A stretch of 64,000 nucleotides of DNA from Roseibacterium elongatum DSM 19469. Its GTDB lineage: Bacteria > Pseudomonadota > Alphaproteobacteria > Rhodobacterales > Rhodobacteraceae. The notes below the pieces were generated by a model. That model saw only the letters and a program-made list of their open reading frames with translations, was not told the DNA's origin and made no database searches. This document shows positions 50,392 through 59,400 of this stretch, in pieces. Location: contig NZ_CP004372.1 of the NCBI RefSeq assembly GCF_000590925.1, forward strand, positions 1,097,001 through 1,161,000, written 5' to 3'. A program made the translations under genes and the position numbers. How positions within the stretch are numbered: the first letter of the stretch is position 1; every line of letters begins with the position of its first letter.

Positions 50392-50568
50392 TTAGGTGAT
50401 GGCAGTCAGCACCAGGTAAACGGCCCCACAGCTAAAGGCAGCAGAACTCCAGAACATGAGATTGCGCGCAATGAGTACCGATTTGTCGACCCGCTTTGAT
50501 GTGGTGCGCCTTGGCTCGGCTTCGGCCTTGAAAAGCTCTGCTTCGATTATGTTTCGATCGTCATACAT
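50392..50568 (-). CDS. Small membrane protein, hypothetical
   Basis: 58 residues from the ATG at 50568: a charged N-terminal half (MYDDRNIIEAELFKAEAEPR) and one C-terminal hydrophobic helix (LMFWSSAAFSCGAVYLVLTA). A G-rich segment (TAGGGGAAGC) lies about 8-14 bases upstream. Coding character is moderate: the frame is uninterrupted and ends at TAA, and the peptide has a sensible membrane layout. The function is unknown; small membrane proteins in such loci can regulate polysaccharide output. Confidence 0.45.
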   Translation of the reverse strand: MYDDRNIIEAELFKAEAEPRRTTSKRVDKSVLIARNLMFWSSAAFSCGAVYLVLTAIT

Positions 50569-51079
50569 GCCCGTTGCTTCCCCTACCCGATTCGCAACCT
50601 CGTCCCTCCCTTCAATAACGCCGCCGAGTTAACGAAAGGTTGATATGAAAGATGCTATAGAAGGAAAACGGCATCAATGTGGCGTGCTGTGCGAGGCCTC
50701 GATTTCGCTACGGGAAAAGGAAAGACTAATTATTTCAGTGAATTGAGGTGCATTTTGAGAGGCAAGAAACCGCCGGTGTAGTTGGTGTTCGGGCGAAAAA
50801 ACCCTCCTCGACGACACCGCAGCCAGCTGTTTCTGGAATAGAAACAATACTTTTGCGATGCAGGTCTTGGTGCCGATTCGGCAACAATCAGGTCTCAGGA
50901 TCCTGCATGTGACCCCTTGCCAGACGACACTTTCACCGATCGGCCTTTGATCATTTCCAGATGCGAAACACTGTATTCTCAAAGTCCCCCCACCTTGCCC
51001 CTGCCATCCGATTGCGCAACGCTATGGCGATAGCCGATCCCATCGGACAGCGCGCGCCGAAAACGGAAGGAAACTCGAA
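50569..51079. other. Non-coding interval before the glycosyltransferase gene
   Basis: 511 bases with lower GC than neighbouring genes. A reverse frame at 50674-50982 is open for 102 codons, but its composition (many Arg, Ser, Cys) is not convincing. No transposase remnant, tRNA or strong terminator was found. It probably contains promoters of the flanking genes. Confidence 0.45.
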
Positions 51080-52207
51080 ATGAAGGTCTGCGTCGTCGGT
51101 CTGCGCGGTATTCCCGACGTTTCCGGCGGGATCGAGACGCATTGCGAAAACCTTTACGACAGGATGAAGCGCGAGCGACCCGATCTGGACATCGTCGTTT
51201 TCGGGCGAAAGCCCTATATCGGCGATACCCCCTACAAAACCAGCGTGGGCATAGAAGTTGTGCCTGCCTACGCGATGCGCAACGGCTATCTGGAAACACT
51301 GTCCAACAGTCTTGTGGCAATCCTGCGCGCCCGTTTCTCGCAACATGCCGATTGTGTCCACATCCATGCCATCGGTCCGGGCCTGCTGGCCCCGTTGGCC
51401 CGGCTGCTCGGGATGCCGGTCATCCTGACGCATCACGGCGACGATTTCCGACGCGACAAATGGAATGCCTTTGCCCGGTTCGTCCTGCGACTTGGCGAGC
51501 GCATCGGCGTTGCAAGTGCGTGTCGGACGATTGCGGTTTCCCCCACACTGGCCGAGCGGTTGCGTCGTGACTATCCCGCGAAAGCGGAGCAGATCGACTA
51601 TGTTCCCAACGGTGCCGATCACATCGTCGGGCGTGCCCTTGCTGCCAACGGCCCCTCTACCTTGGGCGAATTCGGGTTGCAGCCCGAAGGCTACATGATG
51701 ACTGTCGGTCGCCTGGTGCCTGAGAAGGGCTTTGCCGATCTGATCCGCGCCCACAAGGCATCGGGCATTCGCACGCCACTGGTGATCGTGGGCGGCCATA
51801 GCAATTCGGATCACGACCGGATGCTAAGCGAACTTGCCCATTCCGACGTTATCCTGACGGGGGCGTTACCTCAGGCCAAGGTTGCGCAGCTTTTGGCCAA
51901 TGCGAAGATGTTCATCCTTCCGTCGCATCACGAGGGGCTGCCCATCGCGGCGCTCGAGGCGTGGGCCCTCGGGGCGCCAGTATTGCTGAGCGATATTCAA
52001 CCGAACCTGGATCTCGGGCTTTCGCCCGCGCATTACTTCCCGGTCGGAGATGTCGGTGCATTGGCGGCCCGTTTGGCCGATGATGCCGACGACATTCCCG
52101 CACAGCCGCTGGATCCTGCGTTCAACTGGACGTCAATTGCGCATCAAACGGTTGAGATTTACACTCAATCCTATGGAAGCGATGCCGTCCAACTCGACAC
52201 CCCGTGA
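51080..52207 (+). CDS. Glycosyltransferase family 4
   Basis: 375 residues with a GT-B fold. An N-terminal glycine loop RGIPDVSGGIETH is followed by the C-terminal donor-binding region VGRLVPEKGFADLI and EGLPIAALEAWALGAPVL with the E-x7-E pattern. It adds a sugar from a nucleotide donor to the growing repeat unit; the sugar cannot be read from sequence. GGAAGGAAACTCGAA precedes the ATG. The next gene starts inside its 3' end. Confidence 0.88.
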   Translation: MKVCVVGLRGIPDVSGGIETHCENLYDRMKRERPDLDIVVFGRKPYIGDTPYKTSVGIEVVPAYAMRNGYLETLSNSLVAILRARFSQHADCVHIHAIGPGLLAPLARLLGMPVILTHHGDDFRRDKWNAFARFVLRLGERIGVASACRTIAVSPTLAERLRRDYPAKAEQIDYVPNGADHIVGRALAANGPSTLGEFGLQPEGYMMTVGRLVPEKGFADLIRAHKASGIRTPLVIVGGHSNSDHDRMLSELAHSDVILTGALPQAKVAQLLANAKMFILPSHHEGLPIAALEAWALGAPVLLSDIQPNLDLGLSPAHYFPVGDVGALAARLADDADDIPAQPLDPAFNWTSIAHQTVEIYTQSYGSDAVQLDTP

Positions 52208-53582
52208 CGCCTTGGCCATGGCCGCGGGCGCGGTTTTGACCCGTCGCACGGTGCTGTGCGGCCTTATGGCCTCTGCGGCGGCGCTGCCACTGCCCGGATG
52301 GGCACAGCCCACTGACGGGGCTGTGCATGTGTCGTTGCGGGCAAGCGGCGATGCAGACGGCCGCGACTGGGATAACGCCCTGCCGTTGTCTCGCCTGAAC
52401 CGGTTGGCGGCATCGGCGCGGCCGGGGCAATCCATTTTCGTGGGCGTGCCCGAGGCGGAAACCCCACACCCATGGTCGGGCCAGCAATTACGTTGGGCGG
52501 TTTCCGGCACGCCGGGCGACGCCATTTCGCTTCACTTTGGAGCGTTGCGCGAGGGCGAGGGGTTCCATCAACCCGATCATGCCGGCGAGGCCCCGGTGTT
52601 GCAGATGATCGGCAACGAAACCGGGCCAGACGAGCGCCCCGATGTGGGGGGCGCCCCCTTTGTCGTGTTTCAGGAGAACAGCTCGAACCTGGCCATTTCC
52701 GGGCCGTCCTACCTGCGCTCTGGCGGAAACGGGTTCTTCAATCTCGACACCGGCGGCGAGATGCGGAACCTCTCCTTTGCAGATATCCACGCCGTCAACG
52801 TGGGCCGCGTCATCGAAACCGAGCAGGGCACATCGGTGCGTGGGCTTATGGTCGAGCGCTGCTCGACGCTCGGCATGATCCGCGGTTTTGCCCGTTTTCA
52901 TGACCTGTTCGATGCCGAGTTCCGTGACCTCGACCTGGATGCCGATTTTGTCGATGGTGGTGGCGGGGCTGTCTGCCAGATGATCAGCGTGAAACGCGGA
53001 AGCGATCTGTCATTCCGTAACCTGCGCCTTGTAAAAGCCGTCAACAGCCTCGCGGCCGAGGAGCGGGGATCGACCTATATTCAGGGGGATGGCCTTGTTC
53101 TGGAGGAAGAAACCCGGAACGTGCGTATCGAGGATTGCTACGCCGCCGACATGGGCGACGGCGGGTTCGACCTCAAATCCGAGCATGTCTACATGGCGAA
53201 TTGCCGGACAGAGCGATGTAAGCTTGGTATCCGTATCTGGAGCCATCATCCAGATAATCTGATCGAGAATTGCGTGATGTCCGAACCGGTCACGCGCCCT
53301 CACAACGATGGATCATGCCTTTGGCTTGCCGGCAATCTGACGGCCCGGAACTGTTCGCTGAACTCTGCAGGGTCCATGTCACCGATCCGGTTCGGGGCCG
53401 GGGCCGATGGAACGCCGGATTCCCATCTCAGGATCCAGGGTGGCGAGATTTCCTATGACGCACGTGAAAGGCTCGTGACCGGTACAGCCGGGGACCTCGA
53501 GTTGGAGAATGTCATGGTCAACGGCGTGGAAACCAGCGGGCGGTTCCATTGGACGGGGCGGCGATTGCGCCGTCGATGGTAA
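52173..53582 (+). CDS. Exported right-handed beta-helix protein with a Tat-type signal
   Basis: 469 residues. An early twin-arginine motif (TRRTVLCGLM) with a hydrophobic stretch ending GWAQ suggests Tat export. The body has repeated short strands and Asn/Gly turns typical of a right-handed parallel beta-helix (from about residue 170 to 440), as in polysaccharide lyases, epimerases and pectate-lyase-like proteins; no catalytic motif identifies the reaction. In-frame ATGs at 52173 and 52182 are both possible. It overlaps the preceding glycosyltransferase by 35 bases. Processing or modification of the exopolysaccharide is inferred from context. Confidence 0.78.
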   Translation: MEAMPSNSTPRDALAMAAGAVLTRRTVLCGLMASAAALPLPGWAQPTDGAVHVSLRASGDADGRDWDNALPLSRLNRLAASARPGQSIFVGVPEAETPHPWSGQQLRWAVSGTPGDAISLHFGALREGEGFHQPDHAGEAPVLQMIGNETGPDERPDVGGAPFVVFQENSSNLAISGPSYLRSGGNGFFNLDTGGEMRNLSFADIHAVNVGRVIETEQGTSVRGLMVERCSTLGMIRGFARFHDLFDAEFRDLDLDADFVDGGGGAVCQMISVKRGSDLSFRNLRLVKAVNSLAAEERGSTYIQGDGLVLEEETRNVRIEDCYAADMGDGGFDLKSEHVYMANCRTERCKLGIRIWSHHPDNLIENCVMSEPVTRPHNDGSCLWLAGNLTARNCSLNSAGSMSPIRFGAGADGTPDSHLRIQGGEISYDARERLVTGTAGDLELENVMVNGVETSGRFHWTGRRLRRRW

Positions 53583-53587
53583 GACGC

Positions 53588-54208
53588 CTACAACGACTGC
53601 CAGCTGTCTTTGTCATATCCGAACCGCTCAAAGTCGGCTTCGTAAAATCGGTAGATCTTTTCGGCGGCGTCTTCGGCGATCGATGTGACAGACTTGATCG
53701 AGGGGTTCTTTCGTGGAACCTCGGCATCCAGTGCGATCCCGGTCAGATCCGCGAGTTTTGCACGGAGGGTATCGAGGCCGTCCTCGAGCTTGAACACCTC
53801 GGTCCCGTCGATCAGGAATTCGTGCTGCGGTCGGATGTGGTTGGAATGCATGTAGGGGTCACGGGCGAAACCGGCAAAGGCCGTGCTCAGCCACCGATTG
53901 AAAGACGGTTTCGGGAGGATCCGGTTTTTCAGCCTGGGACGTGTGATGCGATAGTTGTATTCACTCAGGATGCGCGCATACGGGTTGCGCGTGACGCAAA
54001 AGCTGTAGTCGAAGAATCCTGGGGCGAACAAGGTGTCCAACAGGTCCCCGTGGAAGTGTTGCGGAACGCAAGGAAAGGCGCTCGGCCGGTGTTTCTGATA
54101 CAGGCTCTGCCCGGACAAGGAGGCCAACCAAACGTTGATGGATGTCCCCCCGGATTTGGGGATGTGGATAAAGAGGATCCGTTTCTCGCCAATGTGGAAT
54201 GCGGGCAT
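53588..54208 (-). CDS. Sulfotransferase family protein (type 2-like)
   Basis: 206 residues. The PAPS 5'-phosphosulfate loop is FIHIPKSGGTSI near residue 14; the 3'-phosphate motif is VTRNPYARILSEY. It resembles carbohydrate sulfotransferases (Sulfotransfer_2 family). The acceptor is not predictable, but its place in a polysaccharide locus suggests the exopolysaccharide or its lipid-linked repeat unit. It is the last gene of the reverse operon; the ATG at 54208 lies 11 bases after the flippase stop. Confidence 0.82.
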   Translation of the reverse strand: MPAFHIGEKRILFIHIPKSGGTSINVWLASLSGQSLYQKHRPSAFPCVPQHFHGDLLDTLFAPGFFDYSFCVTRNPYARILSEYNYRITRPRLKNRILPKPSFNRWLSTAFAGFARDPYMHSNHIRPQHEFLIDGTEVFKLEDGLDTLRAKLADLTGIALDAEVPRKNPSIKSVTSIAEDAAEKIYRFYEADFERFGYDKDSWQSL

Positions 54209-54219
54209 CGCGGTCTTCC

Positions 54220-55755
54220 TCAGGTTTTCGTGCGGCGACGACGAATTCGGTTGAGAATCTGCTCTTTCAGGATCTCGCCCTCACGACCGAACATGTTTGG
54301 CGCGAAGGTGAATAGTAAAACATAAACAACGAAAAACTCGGCGAACAGGATCAAAAGCATCCACGGATTCGCCAACCCGAGGGGCGCAAGCACCGCCTTG
54401 GAGGTGACGAGCAGCGCGGCGAAAGCCAGTCCGAGGGCGGTGTATCCGACCAGGCGCCGCAGGCTGTCGCGCCCGCTCACGCCGATGAACCTCCCGACAA
54501 GGTAAAGCCCGGAGAAATAGCAAAAGGTGATGGCCAGCGACACGCCGACTGCAACCCCTTCGAGATCGAAGCTTTGCCCGATCAAGGCCCCCAGTATGAC
54601 GGCCAGTGCGTGGCTCCATTGCCAGAGCGCGGCGATATAGACCCGTCCCGCGGCCCGCAGGATGGAGCCGACAAACTTGTATCCGGTTCTGAACAGCAAC
54701 ACCGAGATCAGGATCTGAAATGGCAGCACCGCACGTTCCCATTGCGGCCCCAGAAGTGTCAGGACGATCTCTGGGCCGGCCACGACCAAAAGCGCGGTCA
54801 GGGGGATCTGGGTCATTGCCGTCAGCGCGAGCGCCCGGTTCAGCGCGCGCTCGAGTCTTGGATGATCGTCCTGGATCGTTGCAAGGGTCGGAAACAGAAC
54901 CTGGTCGCCCATGCGGCCCACCAACTGGGCGCCTTGCTGAAGCAACAGGTATGATCTGGAATAATACCCAAGCGCCTCGGCCCCGAGCCAGCGGCCCACA
55001 ACGAAAAAATCGGCGTTCTGGGACACATAGTTTCCGATCTGGGTCAGCGTGACGCCGAGCCCAAAGCGGATCATGGTCACGAAGGTCGACCAATTGAAGC
55101 CGATGGCGATCCCGTCCCAGGCAAGGCGCAGATACAGCCCGGTCGACAGCAGCGTCTGGGCGAGTTGCGCCCAAACCAGCGCCCATGGGCCGAAATCCAG
55201 GAATGCCAGCACAATCGCCACGATGGCGTAGCCGAACAGGTAACTGGCCAGACGTATGACCGCCAGTTCGGGAAAGCGCATCTTGCGCTGCAGCAGTGCC
55301 TCGCTGACAAGCCCTGCCCCCTTGATGATGAACAGGAGGGAAAAAACCTGAACGATAATCTCGAGATCGGGCATTCGGTACAGGTCGGCGATCTGACCGG
55401 CGAGGAAAAAGAACACCCCCGTCATCAGAATGCCCGAAGCCAGGGTCGTGGTGAATCCGGTCGCAACGTGATCGTCGGTCAGGGTCTTGACCTGAATGAT
55501 CGACGGCGCGACGCCGATCCGCCCCATGACTTCGGCAAGGGCGACAACCGTCAAGGCGGCACTGACAACGCCAAATTCCTCCGGCAGGAGGAGTCGTGCA
55601 AGGATCAGCACCACGACAATTTTCAGGACGGCTTCTGCGCTACCGCCCGCAAACATCCAGAAGAAATTCTTGAGGGTGCGGCCAGTCAGTTCTTCTTTTG
55701 GCGGCTTTGGCGGCGACCCCTGAGAGCTCGGCAAATCTTCCTCCGATCTGCTCAT
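54220..55755 (-). CDS. Lipopolysaccharide/exopolysaccharide flippase (Wzx/MVF-type)
   Basis: 511 residues with 12-14 membrane helices and an N-terminal start LKNFFWMFAGGSAEAVLKIV typical of the polysaccharide transporter (MOP) superfamily. It likely flips the lipid-linked repeat unit across the inner membrane for Wzy-dependent assembly. The N-terminus carries a Pro/Ser-rich stretch and the C-terminus an Arg-rich tail (RIRRRRTKT). It lies within the reverse operon, 275 bases downstream of a sulfotransferase gene; that gap holds no convincing gene. Confidence 0.88.
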   Translation of the reverse strand: MSRSEEDLPSSQGSPPKPPKEELTGRTLKNFFWMFAGGSAEAVLKIVVVLILARLLLPEEFGVVSAALTVVALAEVMGRIGVAPSIIQVKTLTDDHVATGFTTTLASGILMTGVFFFLAGQIADLYRMPDLEIIVQVFSLLFIIKGAGLVSEALLQRKMRFPELAVIRLASYLFGYAIVAIVLAFLDFGPWALVWAQLAQTLLSTGLYLRLAWDGIAIGFNWSTFVTMIRFGLGVTLTQIGNYVSQNADFFVVGRWLGAEALGYYSRSYLLLQQGAQLVGRMGDQVLFPTLATIQDDHPRLERALNRALALTAMTQIPLTALLVVAGPEIVLTLLGPQWERAVLPFQILISVLLFRTGYKFVGSILRAAGRVYIAALWQWSHALAVILGALIGQSFDLEGVAVGVSLAITFCYFSGLYLVGRFIGVSGRDSLRRLVGYTALGLAFAALLVTSKAVLAPLGLANPWMLLILFAEFFVVYVLLFTFAPNMFGREGEILKEQILNRIRRRRTKT

Positions 55756-56030
55756 CGGTCGCGCTCCATGGTCACCGTTTCGAAGTCATGACTGATAAAA
55801 ATATTTCAGAAACAACCAATTGCTGTCCTGCAGCAAACCCAAGTAGTTTTGCGTTGTGTCCGGCACCAAGTCAACAAGTCCTCGCCACTTCTCTTGGGGC
55901 TGTCCCCATGCGCGGCCTGCCTGCGCATGCGGTTTGCCACCCGGAATGGACGTCCATCCGCCCATGGCCATGAAGGGTATCGCTTGTCGGTTTGCGCGGC
56001 TTTCCTATGTCAAACACCCGCAGGACCGAC

Positions 56031-56873
56031 CTACTGTGCCGTCTGCGTGTCGGAGAGCGGGCTTTGGGTTTGAAACGCGGCCCAGTCCGCCGTCAGGGCG
56101 GGCGAAAAGGACGCGGCTTGCGCCTTGATCTCGGCCCGTTCATCAGCGAGCGAGTCCCCGCGAGAGTAGAGCCATTTCTTGATCTGGGTGTGCTTCAACA
56201 GCGACACGATTTTATGAGCACCGTGACGCCTGAGGCGCGTCAGGGTGCCCTGAACGATCCGCGCCAGGAAAAGGTTGCGCGGCAGCTTGGCCGCATTGAC
56301 CTGCTGATCGCTCAGCGATGCCGGGGGCGCGCGGTAGTCAAGGTCAAGGATCTCGCAGAGTTCGCGGCAAAACCTTTCGGGATCGTCGCGCAATAGCTTG
56401 TAGGACATCAGGTGAAAGCGGTCTGCCCCAAACGCGGCCTCCCAACGGGGGGCGTGTTTGGCGTAAAGACCAGCTTCGATCACGTCTGGATAGATTTCAG
56501 CCATGTCCTTCAGGCTCGACGGCGGGGCGCCCCGTTGTCGGTAGTGAAAGAAATGCGACACGGCCCGATCGAAAGGGTCGCGGACCGTGCAGATGATCCT
56601 GGCATCGGGCACATGCGCCTTCACACGTTCGCAGGCGATAGGTTTGTGAAACAGCGACGGGGCTACTTCGACGCGCAGGCGTGTGTCGGTCTCGGGCGGA
56701 AACAACCCCGCGTACCAATCGAACCCACGGTCGTAGACCTTGTCGAAAAAGAACGTCTCTTTCATCGCTGATGGCAAAGCGACGTCTCCGCGCCATTCGA
56801 GATACGCGTGTATCCACGTCGTGCCCGACTTGGTCGGGCCGACGAACAACGCAAAAGGCGGGGTGATGGCCAT
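56031..56873 (-). CDS. Sulfotransferase
   Basis: 280 residues of the PAPS-dependent sulfotransferase family. The 5' motif is VGPTKSGTTWIHAYL near residue 11 and the 3' motif is TVRDPFDRAVSHFFHY. The fold matches the heparan-sulfate/Nod-factor type that sulfates carbohydrates. The ATG at 56873 has GGAGAGAAGGA upstream; a GTG at 56906 overlaps the previous stop but is less favoured. It is the second sulfotransferase of this locus. Confidence 0.88.
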   Translation of the reverse strand: MAITPPFALFVGPTKSGTTWIHAYLEWRGDVALPSAMKETFFFDKVYDRGFDWYAGLFPPETDTRLRVEVAPSLFHKPIACERVKAHVPDARIICTVRDPFDRAVSHFFHYRQRGAPPSSLKDMAEIYPDVIEAGLYAKHAPRWEAAFGADRFHLMSYKLLRDDPERFCRELCEILDLDYRAPPASLSDQQVNAAKLPRNLFLARIVQGTLTRLRRHGAHKIVSLLKHTQIKKWLYSRGDSLADERAEIKAQAASFSPALTADWAAFQTQSPLSDTQTAQ

Positions 56874-56902
56874 GTCAGCCGATCCTTCTCTCCTGGTCGG
56901 TG

Positions 56903-59266
56903 TCACACAGCGGTTTCGTATTCATCCAGCTCTCGTTGCGAGACGCCGTTCAACAAGGTGCCCAGCAGCTTGGGAGGGAAGATCGCCGCACGGCGCAGTT
57001 CCTTGGCGAGGGAGTCCGATCGCGTGTTCCCCCAGTCGGCAACAGCCACGTAGCCAAGCACGACATCGCTGAAACCGGCCGCATCGGACGAATGGGCCAT
57101 CGGCGATATGTCGAGGACCACGTTGTCGAATTTGGCGGTCAGTGCATGCAGCAGCGACTTGAGCCGCGCCTGATCGAAGACACCCGGGTCGATCGTGGCT
57201 TCCTTGTCCATGGAACGGTTCGGCATGAAATACAGAGATGTCCGCTCGTCGTACCAGAAGGCTTCGTTCGACTCGATCGACGACGTGGCCGCGGTAAGTT
57301 CCGCCAAGCCGAAATGTGCCGCGGGGCTGATGCATTCCGTCAGATAAAGACCCGTCCAGTCCATATCGATCAGGAGCGTGCGCCCACCACCGACCGCAAG
57401 CATCTCGGCGTAATTTGCGGCAGCGACGCTGCGGCCCTGGCTGGGGCGGTCGGAAATGAACCCGATGCATTTCGGGTAGAGCGCTCTGTCGCCGGCGACC
57501 AGGGACCGCATGTTGTCGGCCTCGACATTCACGCGGCGGATCGACTCGGAATAGGCGGACAGAGGTGCCGAGATCGTCGCGTAGATCTGGGGCGCGGTTT
57601 TCGTCAGCGAGACCCTGTTTTCCGGCAGCGCGATCACTTCGTGGGTGTAGTTGACCCGTCTTTTCGGCACGCTGATGGCCGGCAATCGCCTTTGCTCGCC
57701 TTTCTCCTTTTCCTCGTCGACACGCGATGTGGCAGGCGGCAAGAGCCCCAGAACCGGCGCGCGGGCGCTCTTGGAAAGTTGCGACGTGGTGCGGATGCTT
57801 CCATCCATTGTTTCGCGCAAGAAAGCCCCGCCGGCACCGAGCGATAGCCCGATCAGAAACGCGAGGATGCCAAGCTCCCTCAGGCTTGCCCCGTCGGGGT
57901 ACTCTGGCGGGAGGGCGGTTTCGATGATCGTCGCCTCGGTCGAGGGGAAGCTCTGTTGTTGAACGACTTCGAGATAGCTTTGCAGATATCTTTCATTGAG
58001 TTCCCGGTAGATCCGCGCTTCGCCTTCGAGCGAACGCAGTTCGACGTCGATGGCGTTCGTGACGCTGCCGCCGCTGGAGTCGCGGGCCTCGTCAAAAAGG
58101 GCCTGCGCCGTCTGAACATTCGTCTCGGTCTCGGTCGCGCGGGCCTCGGCGTCTTGCAGCAAACCGTTCAGGACCGCAGCGCCCGCGGACTCGAGGGACT
58201 CGATCCGATCGGTCAGGCTTGCGACCTCGGCGCTGTCGGTTGGCGAGGCCTGAAGCGCCAAGGCAAGCTCGGCACGCACTTCATTCGCCTCTTCGGTCAG
58301 AGTCTGCAGCGCATCGGACTCGAGGGTCGACGGAACGCCCCTCAACCCGCGTCCGCTTTCGACCAGAGCCCGAAGCCGCAAGGCGTCTGTCTGGGCGCGC
58401 GCGCGCTCCGCGAGCGCGTTCTGCAGTTCTTGTCTGGCGCGTTGCAGGCTGGCCGCCGTTTCCGAGGCGTCCAGCGCATCGCCACCGCCGCCGCTCATCC
58501 GTTCCATGCGCTGCTCGACTTCCAGCGCCCTGACATTCAATTCGGCCATGCGGGCATCGAACCATTCGGCGGCCCGTTGCGCGGTCTCCTGGCGCACGCC
58601 AAGGCGGTTGTCGATATATGTCTGTGCCACCGCGTTCACGATCTCGGCGGCCAGTTCCGGCGAACTGGCCGTGTATTGAAGCCGGATCACCAAGGTTTGC
58701 GCATTGCGCGTGACGCGAAGGTTGTCGCCCAGTTTCTCCACCGCCATTTGAAACCGCTCGGCCGGTGTGGTCTCCGGCGGCTCTTCGGCGAACATCGGGA
58801 ACACGCGGTCTCTCAGCCGTCGAATGCTTTCGCCGATCTCCGTGGTGGCGGGCGCCATGAATTCCTCGTTTTCGCCGAGTTCCAGGCGATCTACCGCGCG
58901 CGACAGCAGATAGGGCGATCGCATCACCTGCATCTGGCTTTCCACAGCCGGGTTGCTCAGGCTCAGGTCCGAGAAGATTTCATCGCGGCCGAACGGGTTG
59001 ATGGCCTGTTCGTCCAACAAGATGCGCGTCGAGGCCGAATAGACCGTCGGCGTCAGGCGATCCAGAACGACGGTGGCGGCGATACAGATTGCACACACGA
59101 TGGCAATGAACAGACGATGCCGGCGCAGCAGACGCCGCACCGACCGGAAATCGAAGAGGGGCGCCGACGAAGGACGGCCGGCGTCGCGCCCGTCCTCACC
59201 GCCAATCATGAGCGGCGGAGCCTGGCGAAAACCACTCTGCTTCGCGCCAGAGTTATTATTGTTCAT
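56903..59266 (-). CDS. Wzc-like polysaccharide co-polymerase with degenerate tyrosine-kinase domain
   Basis: 787 residues. Layout: Wzz domain with a first membrane helix near residue 55, a long coiled-coil periplasmic region (about 100-450), a second helix near 470, and a C-terminal BY-kinase-like domain. In this domain the Walker A is SDRPSQGRS with Arg612 replacing the lysine, the A' motif is LLIDMDW (near 631), and Walker B is FDNVVLDIS (near 713). Only one tyrosine (DEYETAV) remains at the C-terminus. It therefore probably regulates chain length without kinase activity. AAGGAGAGGTTGA precedes the ATG. Confidence 0.87.
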   Translation of the reverse strand: MNNNNSGAKQSGFRQAPPLMIGGEDGRDAGRPSSAPLFDFRSVRRLLRRHRLFIAIVCAICIAATVVLDRLTPTVYSASTRILLDEQAINPFGRDEIFSDLSLSNPAVESQMQVMRSPYLLSRAVDRLELGENEEFMAPATTEIGESIRRLRDRVFPMFAEEPPETTPAERFQMAVEKLGDNLRVTRNAQTLVIRLQYTASSPELAAEIVNAVAQTYIDNRLGVRQETAQRAAEWFDARMAELNVRALEVEQRMERMSGGGGDALDASETAASLQRARQELQNALAERARAQTDALRLRALVESGRGLRGVPSTLESDALQTLTEEANEVRAELALALQASPTDSAEVASLTDRIESLESAGAAVLNGLLQDAEARATETETNVQTAQALFDEARDSSGGSVTNAIDVELRSLEGEARIYRELNERYLQSYLEVVQQQSFPSTEATIIETALPPEYPDGASLRELGILAFLIGLSLGAGGAFLRETMDGSIRTTSQLSKSARAPVLGLLPPATSRVDEEKEKGEQRRLPAISVPKRRVNYTHEVIALPENRVSLTKTAPQIYATISAPLSAYSESIRRVNVEADNMRSLVAGDRALYPKCIGFISDRPSQGRSVAAANYAEMLAVGGGRTLLIDMDWTGLYLTECISPAAHFGLAELTAATSSIESNEAFWYDERTSLYFMPNRSMDKEATIDPGVFDQARLKSLLHALTAKFDNVVLDISPMAHSSDAAGFSDVVLGYVAVADWGNTRSDSLAKELRRAAIFPPKLLGTLLNGVSQRELDEYETAV

Positions 59267-59369
59267 TCAACCTCTCCTTGGGATCAGGCCATGACAGCCC
59301 CGCCCCAGAAAAATCACGGCCAAAGGATCTCGACATGAATATGCATACCAATACGTGTTGGTCGGAAGA

Positions 59370-59398
59370 GGGACTATGCCCCAAACGCGCATAGTCCC
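59370..59398. other. 10-bp perfect hairpin between the exporter and co-polymerase genes
   Basis: GGGACTATGC, nine-base loop, GCATAGTCCC, two bases after the exporter stop on the reverse strand. There is no strong T-run, so it looks like an RNA stability or partial attenuation element within the operon. Confidence 0.5.
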
Positions 59399-59400
59399 TT

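Noticed and set aside
50674..50982. Reverse open frame of 102 codons in the low-GC interval
   Set aside because: The residue composition is not protein-like, no ribosome site is seen, and no similarity is recognised.
55786..55971. Reverse open frame of 61 codons between the flippase and a sulfotransferase
   Set aside because: Short, no ribosome site, no recognisable motif; it may be only operon spacer.
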